Origin: Natroniella sp046097105
GTDB lineage: Bacteria; Bacillota; Halanaerobiia; Halobacteroidales; Halobacteroidaceae
Assembly: GCF_046097105.1 (NCBI RefSeq)
Contig: NZ_CP175562.1
Coordinates: 310,001-374,000 of the forward strand
DNA: 64,000 nucleotides
Reading direction: 5' to 3'
This document shows positions 1 through 8,913 of this stretch, piece after piece. The position numbers and the translations under genes are program-made. Position 1 is the first letter of the stretch; each line of letters begins with the position of its first letter. The notes below the pieces were generated by a model. That model did not search any database and had not been told where the DNA came from. It was given only the letters and a program-made list of their open reading frames with translations.

Positions 1-71
1 CAGGAAATAAGGAGTCTTTATTGAATTAGATTTAGAAAGAATGGCTAAAAATTTAGAAAGGGAGGGGTATT

Positions 72-911
72 GTGTCTAATAAACTTGAAACTTTAGATTC
101 CATTTTGATGGTGGCTCCTTATTTGAATAAATTCACATTAGATGATACAGGGGTAATGGTTACAGATAGAGAGAAAGTATTGAGTTATTATCCTGGTGAA
201 GACTTGGTGTTTGATATAAAAGCTGGAGATAAAATTGATTCTAACTGGTTAGTTCAGAGAGCAATTGAAGAAAGGAAGAGGATAGTTAAGGAACAAGATT
301 CATCTGTCTGGGGAGTATCTTATATAGGAGTTTCTACTCCTATTTTTGATGATAATAGGAAGGTGATTGGTGGAATTACAATCTTTCAATCGACTGCTCA
401 AAAGGAGAGGTTATTGGAGGTTGCTAGAGGTTTGTTAGAAAGTACTGAATTAGTAAATAAAGAAGTCGAAGAGATCAGTATTGAGGCTGAAGAAATGGTT
501 GAAACGGGAGAAGAATTGAATGAAATTTCTACTGAAACTGAAACTCAAGTTAAAGACACAGATGAAATAGTTGAAATTATTAAAAATATTTCGCGTCAAA
601 TAAAGATGATTGGAATGAATGCTTCGATAGAAGCAGCAAGAGTTGGTGAGGCAGGAAGAGAATTTACAGTTGTTGCTGAAGAGGTTCAGAAATTAGCTGG
701 GAAGAGTTCAAATTCAATGGCAGAGATAGAAGCAATTTTGACCAAAGTTAGTGAGATAACTGAACAGTTGGATCAGGTATCTAAAAAGATTGATCAGGTC
801 AGTAACAAACAGAGTAATGTAGTTAACAAAATCTATTGTGAAGTTCAAAATTTAAATGCATTGGGAAATAATGTGGTTGAAATGGCAGAATCTTTGAATC
901 AGGACACTTAG
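72..911 (+). CDS. Soluble methyl-accepting chemotaxis protein
   Basis: Cytoplasmic chemoreceptor of 279 aa with no membrane segment. An N-terminal sensor-like domain (about residues 1-115) is followed by a short helical linker and a truncated MCP signalling domain. The hairpin tip lies near residues 165-215 and includes NASIEAARVGEAGREF and VVAEEVQKLAG. It should signal to CheA/CheW. The layout resembles B. subtilis YfmS-type soluble receptors. The start is GTG at 72, with a GGAGG box about 8 nt upstream. The ligand cannot be told from sequence. Confidence 0.85.
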   Translation: MSNKLETLDSILMVAPYLNKFTLDDTGVMVTDREKVLSYYPGEDLVFDIKAGDKIDSNWLVQRAIEERKRIVKEQDSSVWGVSYIGVSTPIFDDNRKVIGGITIFQSTAQKERLLEVARGLLESTELVNKEVEEISIEAEEMVETGEELNEISTETETQVKDTDEIVEIIKNISRQIKMIGMNASIEAARVGEAGREFTVVAEEVQKLAGKSSNSMAEIEAILTKVSEITEQLDQVSKKIDQVSNKQSNVVNKIYCEVQNLNALGNNVVEMAESLNQDT

Positions 912-1003
912 TAAAAACTATTTTAGCTTATTACTTGCAATTTGATTAATAATATGTTAGAGTATTAGCAGATTGACTGATATAAGTGTATATTGGTTTT
1001 CGC

Positions 1004-1079
1004 ACGGGAATAGCTCAATTGGTAGAGCACTGGACTCCAAATCCAGGTGTTGCGGGTTCAAGTCCTGCTTCCCGTGCCA
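1004..1079 (+). tRNA. tRNA-Trp (CCA anticodon)
   Basis: A full cloverleaf can be folded. The acceptor ACGGGAA pairs with TTCCCGT, the D arm is GCTC/GAGC, the anticodon stem CTGGA/TCCAG encloses loop CTCCAAA (anticodon CCA), and the T arm is GCGGG/CCTGC. The discriminator is G and CCA is encoded. Confidence 0.96.
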
Positions 1080-1181
1080 TTTTTATTTTTTACATAGCAA
1101 AGGTTGAGGGACTGTCTGCGATGACAGTTTGTTTTGATTTTCGAACTAACATTCTAAAACTAAAGATTTAGTTAGCAGTAG

Positions 1182-1213
1182 ACTCTTATCTTAATAGATG
1201 AGAGTTTTTTTAA
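1182..1213 (+). terminator. Intrinsic terminator downstream of tRNA-Trp
   Basis: Stem CTCTTATCT / AGATGAGAG (one G-U pair) with a 4-nt loop, followed by a run of T. It closes the tRNA-Trp transcript. Apart from this, 1080-1405 contains no gene I can support. Confidence 0.75.
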
Positions 1214-1405
1214 TTGGTAGTATAATGAATAGTTGCAATCACCCAGGTTAAGTAAAATTTATAAGAAAACAATTACTATAATTGTAGTTTTTAGAATTAA
1301 TCAGACAGTTCTAAAGGATATGACCATTAAATATAGTAATAAATTAATAGGTTTAAATTTACTATGATTAAAATTTGTCGAACCAAACAAAGAGAGGGGG
1401 TTACT

Positions 1406-1558
1406 ATGGAAGATTTTATAGATGCCTTGCTATTTTGGATAGCAGATGAAACTGAAGAAAAAGGGTTTAAAGGTGGAATCAAATCAGTTTTATTAGGTCT
1501 AGTACAGATTATTGTTGTTATTGGAGTTATACTTTTAATATTATTGTCAGCAGTATAA
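1406..1558 (+). CDS. Small single-pass membrane protein, unknown function
   Basis: A 50-aa protein with an acidic N-terminal amphipathic part and one hydrophobic helix near residues 28-50 ending LLILLSAV. The ATG at 1406 is chosen over an in-frame upstream ATG at 1364 because AGAGAGGGGG lies just ahead of it. It is 24 nt upstream of the GLUG-repeat surface gene and may share its transcript. I do not recognise a family. Confidence 0.55.
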   Translation: MEDFIDALLFWIADETEEKGFKGGIKSVLLGLVQIIVVIGVILLILLSAV

Positions 1559-1582
1559 AGATAAAAAAGGGGTGGCAAGTGA

Positions 1583-3221
1583 GTGTTATCTAAAAAGAAT
1601 CTTGTATTAATAATATTGTTACTTTTAATACCAGTTGCAGCAAGAAGAATTAAAATAGGAATTAATATTTTGCCAGCTAGTTATTATGCAAGAAGCTTAG
1701 AGGGAACAGGAACGGCAGAAGATCCATTTATTATTAATGACTTTGAGGGATTAGAGAGATTATCAGATAAGTATTTTTGGAATCAAGATTATAAGTTGGA
1801 GGCATATTATAAGTTGAGTGCTGATATAGATGCCAGTGCAACCAGAAAAAACTATAAGGAAGGAAAAGGTTGGGAGCCTATTGGTTCCGAGGAAGGAAAA
1901 TTTCGAGGAGTGTTTGATGGTAATGGATATAAGATAAAGAACCTATATATTAATAGGAAGAACGAGGATTACATAGGTTTATTTGCTTTTAGTACGGGAA
2001 CAATTAAAAATTTAGAGATGGTAAACGTTAAATTTGAAGGTGATACTAAGGTAGGAGGATTGATTGGTGGTAGTAATACAGGAATTACTTCTGAAGGTGA
2101 AGGGAAAGTAATTAATTCATCTGTTGAGGGAACAGTAAAGGGGAATGCTGTTGTAGGGGGGGGTAGGAACACTTGGTTATAACTATTTAATAAAGAATTC
2201 AAATTTCACTGGTAATATTATTGGAAGGAGAGCTGGAGGGTTGGTTTCCTTTAATAATGGTGAAATAAAGAAGTCATATTTTGATGGGCAAGTTAATGGT
2301 AATAATAGTTCGAGAGTAGGGGGATTGGCTGGTTATAATTCAGGTTTAATAGAAGATTGTTATGCTTTAGGTAGAGTTAGCGGAAAGGATGAAGTAGGAG
2401 GTTTAGTCGGTAAAAACATTACTGCTTTAATAATAAATGCATATAGTCAAGTTGATGTTTATGGAGAAGAAAGGGTTGGAGGCTTAATTGGATTTAATTA
2501 CATTTCGACTATCTCTAGTTCTTATTCTCAGGGGGAAGTTAAAGGAAAGGAAAAGGTGGGAGGTTTGGTTGGGTATAGTAAGCGTGCAGAAATACTAGAT
2601 TCATTTACTGAGAATAAGAAAGCAAAGATTAGTGGTCAATATAAAGTAGGAGGCTTAGTAGGACATAATGAAAAGGCAGAAATAGTACAAGCGTTTGCTA
2701 AAAAGAATGTTCAAGGTAAGGAGTTAATAGGAGGATTAGTAGGTGGAAATGAAAAAGGGAAGATAAGGGATTCTTATGCCGAGGCTAATGTTAGTGGACA
2801 ATACTTTTCTGGTGGGTTAGTTGGTGGTGACCAAGAGGGAGTAATTGAAAATTCTTATGTTAAGGGGAGTATATCTGGTGATGAATATGTTGGTGGATTA
2901 ATCGGTGTTAATGCCTATGGAACGATTAAAGATTCATATGTTATAGGTAAGGTTTCTGGTTATAATTGTGTAGGAGGTTTGGCAGGAATTAATGGAGGAG
3001 ATATAAAGAATAGTTATGCTAAAGGAGACGTTGATGGTTTTGAGTTTTCTGGTGGGTTAGTAGGTTATAATAATGAAGGTGTGCTTAAAGACTCTTATGC
3101 TCAAAGTACAGAAGAAATGAAGAGAAAAGAATCTTATGAAGGGTGGAATTTTGAGTATATCTGGGATATTGATGAAGACAAGAGTTATCCTTATTTTCAA
3201 TGGGGAAAAAATAAAAGATAG
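1583..3221 (+). pseudogene. GLUG-repeat secreted surface protein, split by a frameshift in a G8 tract
   Basis: The first part (1583-2182) has a signal-like hydrophobic N-terminus, then GTGTAEDPFIIN and GLUG-type repeats. It stops soon after the G8 tract at 2156-2163. Translation in the +1-shifted frame from 2163 to 3221 continues with about ten more repeats of the pattern VGGLVGYN...IxxSYxxGxVxG. Removing one G restores VVGGVGTLGYNYLIKNSNF and a protein of about 545 aa. GLUG repeats are known from secreted adhesins and peptidases and probably form a beta-helix. The start is GTG at 1583 behind AAAAGGGGTGG. It is either an OFF phase variant, a pseudogene or a homopolymer sequencing error. Confidence 0.75.
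2156..2163 (+). repeat. G8 homopolymer at the frameshift point
   Basis: Eight consecutive G inside the GLUG gene. A change of one base toggles between truncated and full-length product, the usual layout of a slipped-strand contingency tract. Confidence 0.8.
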
Positions 3222-3224
3222 AGA

Positions 3225-3276
3225 AGATAATATAAAACCTCCTAGTAATTACTAGAAGGTTTTATATTATCTTTTT
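3225..3276. terminator. Bidirectional terminator between convergent genes
   Basis: Long near-perfect hairpin: GATAATATAAAACCT on the left pairs with AGGTTTTATATTATC on the right, around an AT-rich centre. T runs lie on both strands. It sits between the + strand GLUG gene and the - strand gene that ends at 3296. Confidence 0.85.
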
Positions 3277-3295
3277 TTTAGGTCTAGAAATTTAG

Positions 3296-3784
3296 TTAAG
3301 TGGCAGGGACAACTCTGTCTAATTCAAAATCTATCTTAACTTTTTCTCCACTGTTCAAATTCATCTTAAGTTTAAAACATCTAATATCTTTTTGCTTTAG
3401 TTGCAATTGTTTTAAAACAGTCTCAATAAGGGCCAAAGGTTTAGTATCAGTAGGGTGTGGTAACCCCTTAATAATATTGTCTATCTCGTCTAAAACTTTA
3501 CCATTAGTGATCTCTTCCACATTGTCTCCTGCCTTTCTCACTATTTTTGCATAAGACTCTTCACCTTTAGATTCATAGAAGAATATTTCAGTTTTATTAC
3601 TACTAAGTCTTACCTCTAGTTCAAATTTTTGTATTTCATCCAGTGTCTGTTCAGAAGAACCACCTAAAAAACCTAATAGTGAGAATTGGAGGTTTTCATT
3701 TTCTTGAATGCCATAGAGCGTAAAACTGATACCAATGGCCAATAAAAAGAGCAGTAAAGCAATAATTGGTCTCTTTGTTCTCAA
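3296..3784 (-). CDS. Membrane-anchored or exported protein, possibly YusW-like
   Basis: A 162-aa protein with basic MRTKRP followed by a hydrophobic segment at residues 7-24 that could be a signal anchor. The remainder is a soluble alpha/beta region with alternating strands (FELEVRLSSNKTEIFFYES, FKLKMNLNSGEKVKIDFEL). The arrangement recalls YusW-like domains, but this is a weak resemblance. It is transcribed alone on the - strand and shares the bidirectional terminator with its convergent neighbour. No catalytic motif is visible. Confidence 0.6.
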   Translation of the reverse strand: MRTKRPIIALLLFLLAIGISFTLYGIQENENLQFSLLGFLGGSSEQTLDEIQKFELEVRLSSNKTEIFFYESKGEESYAKIVRKAGDNVEEITNGKVLDEIDNIIKGLPHPTDTKPLALIETVLKQLQLKQKDIRCFKLKMNLNSGEKVKIDFELDRVVPAT

Positions 3785-3899
3785 AAAAACACCCCTTTTT
3801 ATTAAATTTGACTATTAGTATGATAACCATTAAATCAACAATTAATAAGAGTGAATTATTGATTATTTAAAGAGAGCTAGTATTATAAAATTTATCTTT

Positions 3900-4292
3900 T
3901 CAATTATCCATATATTTGCAAACGACACCTTTTTCTTTCAAATTAGTAATACATTCTTTTAAATATTGGTCATCATGTTCAGGATAAATGATATCTTCTG
4001 AAAAATGCTCTAATGGAGAAATGGTACAGAAGTTATTATCATAGCCAACTGTTTTACCCCTATAAGACTTATCAAGCCATTTTTGATCAGGGTTATAGTC
4101 TCTTTCTTTCATTTCTGACATTACTTTCAAGTGATAGGCAACTAGTCTACTGGGATCATATTTAAAAACATAATTTACTGTGGCATGTTTTTTGCCCCAG
4201 CCCTTGCCACGGAGAGCACAACATTCTCGATGTTGACCGAGAAGTTGTTGGCGTGGTAATTTATCAATTAAATTTTGATGCCATAATCTCAT
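3900..4292 (-). CDS. Pyrimidine-dimer DNA glycosylase family protein
   Basis: A 130-aa protein starting MRLWHQNLIDKLPRQQLLG and continuing QHRECCALRGKGWGKKHATV. This matches the T4 endonuclease V / pyrimidine-dimer excision family (Pfam Pyr_excise), whose members cleave DNA at UV dimers by glycosylase/AP-lyase chemistry. The ATG at 4292 is preferred over a TTG at 4301, because AAAGGAGG sits 9 nt before the ATG and abuts the TTG. It is a monocistronic gene on the - strand. Activity on dimers is a family inference, and several family members remain uncharacterised. Confidence 0.7.
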   Translation of the reverse strand: MRLWHQNLIDKLPRQQLLGQHRECCALRGKGWGKKHATVNYVFKYDPSRLVAYHLKVMSEMKERDYNPDQKWLDKSYRGKTVGYDNNFCTISPLEHFSEDIIYPEHDDQYLKECITNLKEKGVVCKYMDN

Positions 4293-4592
4293 TTTAACCA
4301 ACCTCCTTTCTTGTAATTGTTTTTTATAATACTATCTACTATATGAATAGCTTTTGCTAATAATTTTATTTTAATAAAATCTATTTATTTATATGGATAA
4401 AGCAGTTTGGAAATTCTTTTTGATTGTGTTATATCAACTCCTTCTGTGATTTATATTATTGTTATTTCTATGTAGTAACTTAGAAGCCTTTTTTATTGGT
4501 TGATTGCATGTTGATAAAAGATAGAATACTTTTTATTAAGCAAAGTAATAATATATATAGTTTAAGTAAATATTTAATGGGAGGTTGTACAA

Positions 4593-4811
4593 GTGAGAGA
4601 ATTAACCCAAGCTGAAAAGTTAACACTTAGGGAATTGTTGCAGATGGAAACGAATGCTTTAACTAAAGCAAAAGCTACCCAGGAAATGATTGATGATGAA
4701 GACTTAAAAAAAGAGACAGAATCTGCTATTTTGGCAATGGAAGGTAGAATTAAAGGAATGCAACAATTTATTAATGAAAACAATATAATAAACAGTAAGG
4801 AGGTTCACTAA
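4593..4811 (+). CDS. Small helical protein paired with the CotF-like coat gene
   Basis: A 72-aa, entirely helical, acidic protein (LTQAEKLTLRELLQMETNAL) with GTG start at 4593 behind GGGAGG. It ends 1 nt before the ATG of the CotF-domain gene, so the two form an operon. The same short helical partner next to coat-F genes is common in spore-forming Firmicutes, so a spore-coat role is likely but inferred from the neighbour. No catalytic residues are visible. Confidence 0.65.
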   Translation: MRELTQAEKLTLRELLQMETNALTKAKATQEMIDDEDLKKETESAILAMEGRIKGMQQFINENNIINSKEVH

Positions 4812-4812
4812 T

Positions 4813-5115
4813 ATGGCAAATTTGATGTCAGCTTTAGTAAATGGAGATAAATTAAAAGATCAAACAGTAGCTGCTGATATGATTGCAGGAGCTAAAAGTG
4901 GGGCTACTGCCTATCTGTCTGCTATTTTAGAATCTTCTACGCCTGAACTTAGAGCAATGTATAATGATAGTTTAAATCAAATCTTAGCTGGACACTCAGC
5001 ATTAACCGCCTTAGCTGTAAATAAGGAGTGGTACAAGCCATATGATATACCTGAGCAACAACTGTCTGAAATTTTCAATCAATCACAACAGTTAGTTGAA
5101 CTTCCTAAAGAGTAA
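4813..5115 (+). CDS. Spore coat protein, CotF family
   Basis: A 100-aa protein with the Coat_F pattern: a conserved helix around VAADMIAGAKSGATAYLSAI, then STPELRAMYNDSLNQILAGH and a C-terminal W-Y-K-P-Y-D segment. Family members are structural proteins of the spore coat. It directly follows its small helical partner, with AAGGAGG ahead of the ATG, and the operon closes with a strong terminator. Expression under a mother-cell sigma factor is expected but no promoter was identified with confidence. Confidence 0.8.
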   Translation: MANLMSALVNGDKLKDQTVAADMIAGAKSGATAYLSAILESSTPELRAMYNDSLNQILAGHSALTALAVNKEWYKPYDIPEQQLSEIFNQSQQLVELPKE

Positions 5116-5125
5116 GTAAGTTTAT

Positions 5126-5162
5126 AATAGAAACCCCTACTAATTAGTAGGGGTTTCTATTT
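5126..5162 (+). terminator. Terminator of the coat operon
   Basis: Perfect stem AATAGAAACCCCTAC / GTAGGGGTTTCTATT with a 6-nt loop. The T tract is short but the hairpin is very stable. Confidence 0.85.
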
Positions 5163-5226
5163 GAATATTCAGTAGTTAATAGGTAAGCAAGAAGATAATG
5201 TAAAAAACAGTCAAATAGGTGGTTTT

Positions 5227-5301
5227 TTAGATTACACCTAAGAAGAATAAAATTAAAATAATGTATAAGAGAGAATGACGTCCTACAATTGGAAAACCCA
5301 T
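5227..5301 (-). CDS. 24-aa hydrophobic peptide, possible YjcZ/SscA-like spore peptide
   Basis: The peptide MGFPIVGRHSLLYIILILFF plus LGVI is encoded on the - strand, with an ideal AAAGGAGGT box 8 nt before the ATG at 5301. Its form (MGF start, one hydrophobic helix, almost no tail) resembles the tiny YjcZ-type sporulation peptides. It lies between coat genes and the GMC operon. Its size makes it easy to miss in automated annotation. The rest of 5163-5518 shows no other gene. Confidence 0.5.
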   Translation of the reverse strand: MGFPIVGRHSLLYIILILFFLGVI

Positions 5302-5518
5302 TTTATATACCTCCTTTCAACACTAAGTGTTATGCTTTTATCATATAATATGCACTAGGCAAAATTATGTTAATTAAATCTAAAAGAAGTCAGACAAAAT
5401 TTAAGTTTTGGTTATGAATAAGATTAAAGCTTTGGTTAAATCCTAAAAATAGTAAGTATTTAATGGACAATGATATCACTGCAAATATTATAAATACGAA
5501 GGAAAGGAAGAGAGATTA

Positions 5519-5899
5519 ATGGAGACTTTAGAAGGCTTATTACATGTACTTAAGTTTCTTTTTTGGGCTTTAGCCGCTCATCTATTTCACTATCGCCAAA
5601 ATTTTTATCACTGGAGCTTGTGGGTTCCAGTAATCTCCATTTATTTTTTAGCAGCTAATCTTTTTTTAGCAGAGTTTTATGGAGCAAATTGGGTATTAAC
5701 ATTATTAGCTATAACTTTAGTTAGTGTGATAGTTACAAATTTGTGGGGAGCTTATCTACATTGGGATGGTGTTAAAAGTAGGGTAGGTGGGGATAATGTT
5801 CATAATCATATGGTAGGACCTCCTGTAATTCTACCCTTGATAGTAGCTACTGTTGCTACGATTGATCTGTTGAGACTTCTACAAGGAGGGATCAATTAA
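5519..5899 (+). CDS. Membrane protein of the GMC oxidoreductase operon
   Basis: A 126-aa protein with about four hydrophobic segments (near residues 7-22, 33-52, 56-78 and 100-118). Histidines lie near the membrane edges (HLFHYRQNFYHW; YLHWDG; NVHNHM). It is the first gene of a tightly coupled operon: its TAA overlaps the next ATG as TAATG. I infer a membrane anchor, perhaps an electron-transfer subunit, for the oxidoreductase encoded two genes downstream. There is no classical cytochrome motif. Family not recognised. Confidence 0.6.
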   Translation: METLEGLLHVLKFLFWALAAHLFHYRQNFYHWSLWVPVISIYFLAANLFLAEFYGANWVLTLLAITLVSVIVTNLWGAYLHWDGVKSRVGGDNVHNHMVGPPVILPLIVATVATIDLLRLLQGGIN

Positions 5900-6525
5900 T
5901 GATTAAGCGGAATACTTATTATCCAGATTATAACGTTTTAGATGAAATTGAAGAGTGGGATCCAGTTACTGCTGATGCAGTACTTAAAAGATTAGGGCCT
6001 TTTTCTGCCCTTAAATTCTTAACAGGTGATGAAGAGCAGAGATTGAGAGTGATATGTAAACATCTCGTTTATGATAATCGAGATGATATCTTTGATTGGG
6101 TGATTCACTTTATTGATCAAAGACTGGCTGATGAGAAAGGAGAATATCAAAGAAGTCCTGATGCACCACCGGAAAAGATTTTAGTCAGGGAAGGGCTGAA
6201 GGCAATTGATAAATTAGCTAAGAAACTTTATGGTGGTGAATTTCTTTCAATAGGGGTTGAAAAGCAATTTGATATATTAGCTTCTTTACAGGTGGGAAAG
6301 GCAGTTAGTATTCCTGAATGGTCAACAATTCCTCAAAAAGATCTATTTGATAAACTATTGGTCTTGACTGTTGCTCCTTATTATTCCCATCCAACTATCT
6401 GGTCAGAGATAGGTTATGGTGGCCCTGCCCATCCAAGAGGATATTATAGGATTGAACTTGGCTTAGCAGATCCTTGGGAGGCACAAAGGAAACATTTGAC
6501 AGACAAGGAGGAAGAGAATGGATAA
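5899..6525 (+). CDS. Gluconate 2-dehydrogenase subunit 3-like protein
   Basis: A 208-aa soluble protein resembling the small (gamma, subunit 3) component of membrane-bound sugar dehydrogenases. Supporting segments are LTGDEEQRLRVICKHLV, the region around residues 75-140, and the C-terminal GYGGPAHPRGYY motif. In known complexes this subunit supports export or assembly of the GMC flavoprotein. It overlaps the upstream gene by 1 nt and the downstream GMC gene by 8 nt, implying translational coupling. No twin-arginine signal is visible. Confidence 0.75.
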   Translation: MIKRNTYYPDYNVLDEIEEWDPVTADAVLKRLGPFSALKFLTGDEEQRLRVICKHLVYDNRDDIFDWVIHFIDQRLADEKGEYQRSPDAPPEKILVREGLKAIDKLAKKLYGGEFLSIGVEKQFDILASLQVGKAVSIPEWSTIPQKDLFDKLLVLTVAPYYSHPTIWSEIGYGGPAHPRGYYRIELGLADPWEAQRKHLTDKEEENG

Positions 6526-8167
6526 TGAAAGTTGTGTAGAGAAGGAAAGTTATGTACAGCATAATTGTGATCATTACAAAGATCATCGTTATGATGATCT
6601 AGAACATAGAAAGTATGGAGATAAAGAGGTCGATGTCTGTATAGTCGGTATGGGAGCAGCGGGGGGAGTATTGATCCATGAATTGAGTAAAGCAGGGTTA
6701 GAAGTAGTAGGGATTGAGGCTGGCCCTTTTTGGGATCCTCAGACTGATTTTGCTAGTGATGAATTACATGCTTATTCATTAAATTGGCAGGATACCCGCT
6801 TATCTGGAGGGAATGATGCGTTGAAGTTTGGGCCAAATAATTCAGGGCGGGGAGTTGGAGGTGGAACCACCCACTTTACTGGAGTGTTTTATCGTTTCCA
6901 TGAAAGTGATTTTAGGGTTAAATCTATCGATGGAGTGGGGGAGGATTGGCCCATATCTTATCAAGATCTTGAACCTTATTATGATAAGATTGAGAATGAT
7001 ATTAAAGTCTCAGGGCCAAAACATTTTCCTTGGGGGCCTTTCAATGGCCCTTATCCTTACCCTGAAAGAGAACCTATCAGTGCTTGGGCTCAGGTCTTTC
7101 GTGAAGGGTGTGAGATTTTAGGGATTAGAAGTAGTGTAACTCCATTAGCTATTCTATCTGCTCCTTTTGATGGTCGCCCTCCCTGTACTAATCGAGGTTT
7201 TTGTAATGAGGGCTGTAAGCCTAATGCTAAATTCAGTACTTTAATCCATCATGTACCTAAAGCAATTCAAGAGGGTGCAGAGGTAATTACTGATTCAATG
7301 GTTACTAGAGTATTGGTAGATGATGATGGTAAGGTGAGTGGTGTTGAGTTTAATCATGATGGTAACTACTATCAGCAGAAAGCTAAAGTGGTAATAGTTT
7401 CAGCCTTTACAGTCGAAACACCGAGGTTATTGCTAAATTCAGCTTGTTCTCAATATCCTGATGGGCTAGCTAATAGTAGTGGATTGGTTGGAAAGTATAT
7501 TATGCCCCATAGTGGACATGATGTCTTTGCTAAGTTTGATCAAGAGATGAGGCTATATAAAGGAACTCCTGTAATGGCTTGTACACAGGATTTTTATGAA
7601 ACAGATCCAGATAATGATTTTGTGAGGGGTTATACCCTGAATGCACATGGTAATAGACCAGTAGCAACAGCTAAGATTCTGACTGCTGATGCTGGATACT
7701 GGGGTAAAGATCTGCGTGAAATCATGCTGAACTTTAATTTTTATGCTCAGATAACGATGGTAGGTGAAGTACTACCACAAAAAGAGAATGAAGTTGTCTT
7801 GAGTGAAGAGAAGGATGAATATGGAATACCACGCCCCAAAATAACTTTTAGTTACTGTGAGAATGACAATAAGATGATTGAACATGGTGTAGAGAAGGCC
7901 AATCAGATCTTTAAAGCAAGAGGTGGGAAGCCTGCTTTTGTGGCAGCAGATACTGGACATCTATTAGGAGGGTGTCGGATGGGTGATGATCCGGCTAATT
8001 CTGTAGTTAATGGATTCTGTCAAAGCCATGATATTCCTAATCTCTTTATCTGTGGTGCTAGTGTCTTTACAACTTCTGGAGGTGCTAATCCAACTGAAAC
8101 AATTATGGCCATTGCAGCAAGGACTGCAGACTATATTGCTGATCTGGGTAAAAAAGGTGAATTTTAA
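6518..8167 (+). CDS. GMC-family FAD oxidoreductase (gluconate/sugar dehydrogenase type)
   Basis: A 549-aa flavoprotein. The Rossmann motif VCIVGMGAAGGV lies at residues 40-51 and the FAD-contact segment GRGVGGGTTHFTG near 110. A cysteine cluster, PPCTNRGFCNEGC, lies near 222-235. The C-terminal GMC block is HLLGGCRMG followed by GASVFTTSGGANPTETI. The catalytic His/Asn pair is expected in this C-terminal block. The Cys spacing recalls the 3Fe-4S site of bacterial FAD-glucose and fructose dehydrogenases, but that assignment is inferred. Last gene of a three-gene operon. Substrate unknown. No cytochrome subunit is visible. Confidence 0.85.
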   Translation: MDNESCVEKESYVQHNCDHYKDHRYDDLEHRKYGDKEVDVCIVGMGAAGGVLIHELSKAGLEVVGIEAGPFWDPQTDFASDELHAYSLNWQDTRLSGGNDALKFGPNNSGRGVGGGTTHFTGVFYRFHESDFRVKSIDGVGEDWPISYQDLEPYYDKIENDIKVSGPKHFPWGPFNGPYPYPEREPISAWAQVFREGCEILGIRSSVTPLAILSAPFDGRPPCTNRGFCNEGCKPNAKFSTLIHHVPKAIQEGAEVITDSMVTRVLVDDDGKVSGVEFNHDGNYYQQKAKVVIVSAFTVETPRLLLNSACSQYPDGLANSSGLVGKYIMPHSGHDVFAKFDQEMRLYKGTPVMACTQDFYETDPDNDFVRGYTLNAHGNRPVATAKILTADAGYWGKDLREIMLNFNFYAQITMVGEVLPQKENEVVLSEEKDEYGIPRPKITFSYCENDNKMIEHGVEKANQIFKARGGKPAFVAADTGHLLGGCRMGDDPANSVVNGFCQSHDIPNLFICGASVFTTSGGANPTETIMAIAARTADYIADLGKKGEF

Positions 8168-8186
8168 ATAAATATTATTTAATATG

Positions 8187-8243
8187 AATAAGTCTGATTC
8201 TCTTTTTTGAAGTTTAATCAAAAAGAGGTCAGTCTTATTTTTA
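8187..8243 (+). terminator. Terminator of the GMC operon
   Basis: AATAAGTCTGATTCTCTTTTT pairs with AAAAAGAGGTCAGTCTTATT (one small mismatch zone) and is followed by T-rich sequence. Confidence 0.75.
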
Positions 8244-8313
8244 TTGTGTTTTTTAAAAAAATAGTGTTAAGGTATAATTAAATCTATCATATTTCTAGAG
8301 AGGAGAGTAAGAG

Positions 8314-8823
8314 ATGAAGAAATTAGTTGTAGTATTATTCTTAATTTCAGTTGTTGGTCTTACATATTCAGAGTTAGCTTTAGCCAATGATGCACATATA
8401 CCACCAGGTTTAGAAAGGACAGGGGGAGTACCACCTGGCTTAGCAAAGAGGGGTGGCCTACCACCTGGTCAAGCTAAGAAGATAGAAGGTGAAAATAAAT
8501 TAGATAAACTGGTAAAAAAAGATCCAATGTTAGGGGCTAGTCGATCTTTATTTTTACCTGGGTTAGGTCAATATTATGTGGGGGATCAAGAAGGGGCTCA
8601 AAAATTTATTGCTCTTGAGGCGGTTGGAGCGGGATTACTATATGCTTTCAGTGATTCTGAGAGTGCTAATAAGTTAATAGGTGCAGGGATGATAGGATTG
8701 AGGGTTGTTTCTGCTGTCGATGCTTATGAAAAAGTATTAGCTTACAATCAAAGGCTTGTTGATAGATATAGTTTGGAGTTAAAAGAAGATGGAGTTATGC
8801 TCCATTTAGGCTATGATTTTTGA
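8314..8823 (+). CDS. Secreted protein with PPGL/GG repeats and a DUF5683-like membrane domain
   Basis: A 169-aa protein with a signal peptide (residues 1-24, ending ALA-N) and three tandem proline/glycine units: PPGLERTGG, PPGLAKRGG and PPGQAKK. After a charged linker comes a domain with SLFLPGLGQYYVGD and two hydrophobic helices, the pattern of DUF5683/TM2-like proteins. RBS GAGAGGAGAG precedes ATG 8314. The PPG repeats recall short exported proteins of unknown function in halophilic bacteria. It is monocistronic and bounded by terminators. Confidence 0.6.
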   Translation: MKKLVVVLFLISVVGLTYSELALANDAHIPPGLERTGGVPPGLAKRGGLPPGQAKKIEGENKLDKLVKKDPMLGASRSLFLPGLGQYYVGDQEGAQKFIALEAVGAGLLYAFSDSESANKLIGAGMIGLRVVSAVDAYEKVLAYNQRLVDRYSLELKEDGVMLHLGYDF

Positions 8824-8913
8824 TTTGAACTGATGTATAAAAGTCTCTATTGAGGAGATTATAAAAATTGAAAAGGACTTTTATTTATATAAAACAAGAT
8901 AATTTAATCTAGA

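Noticed and set aside
986..1171. 61-aa reading frame covering tRNA-Trp
   Set aside because: It is the tRNA gene read through as protein and has no ribosome site.
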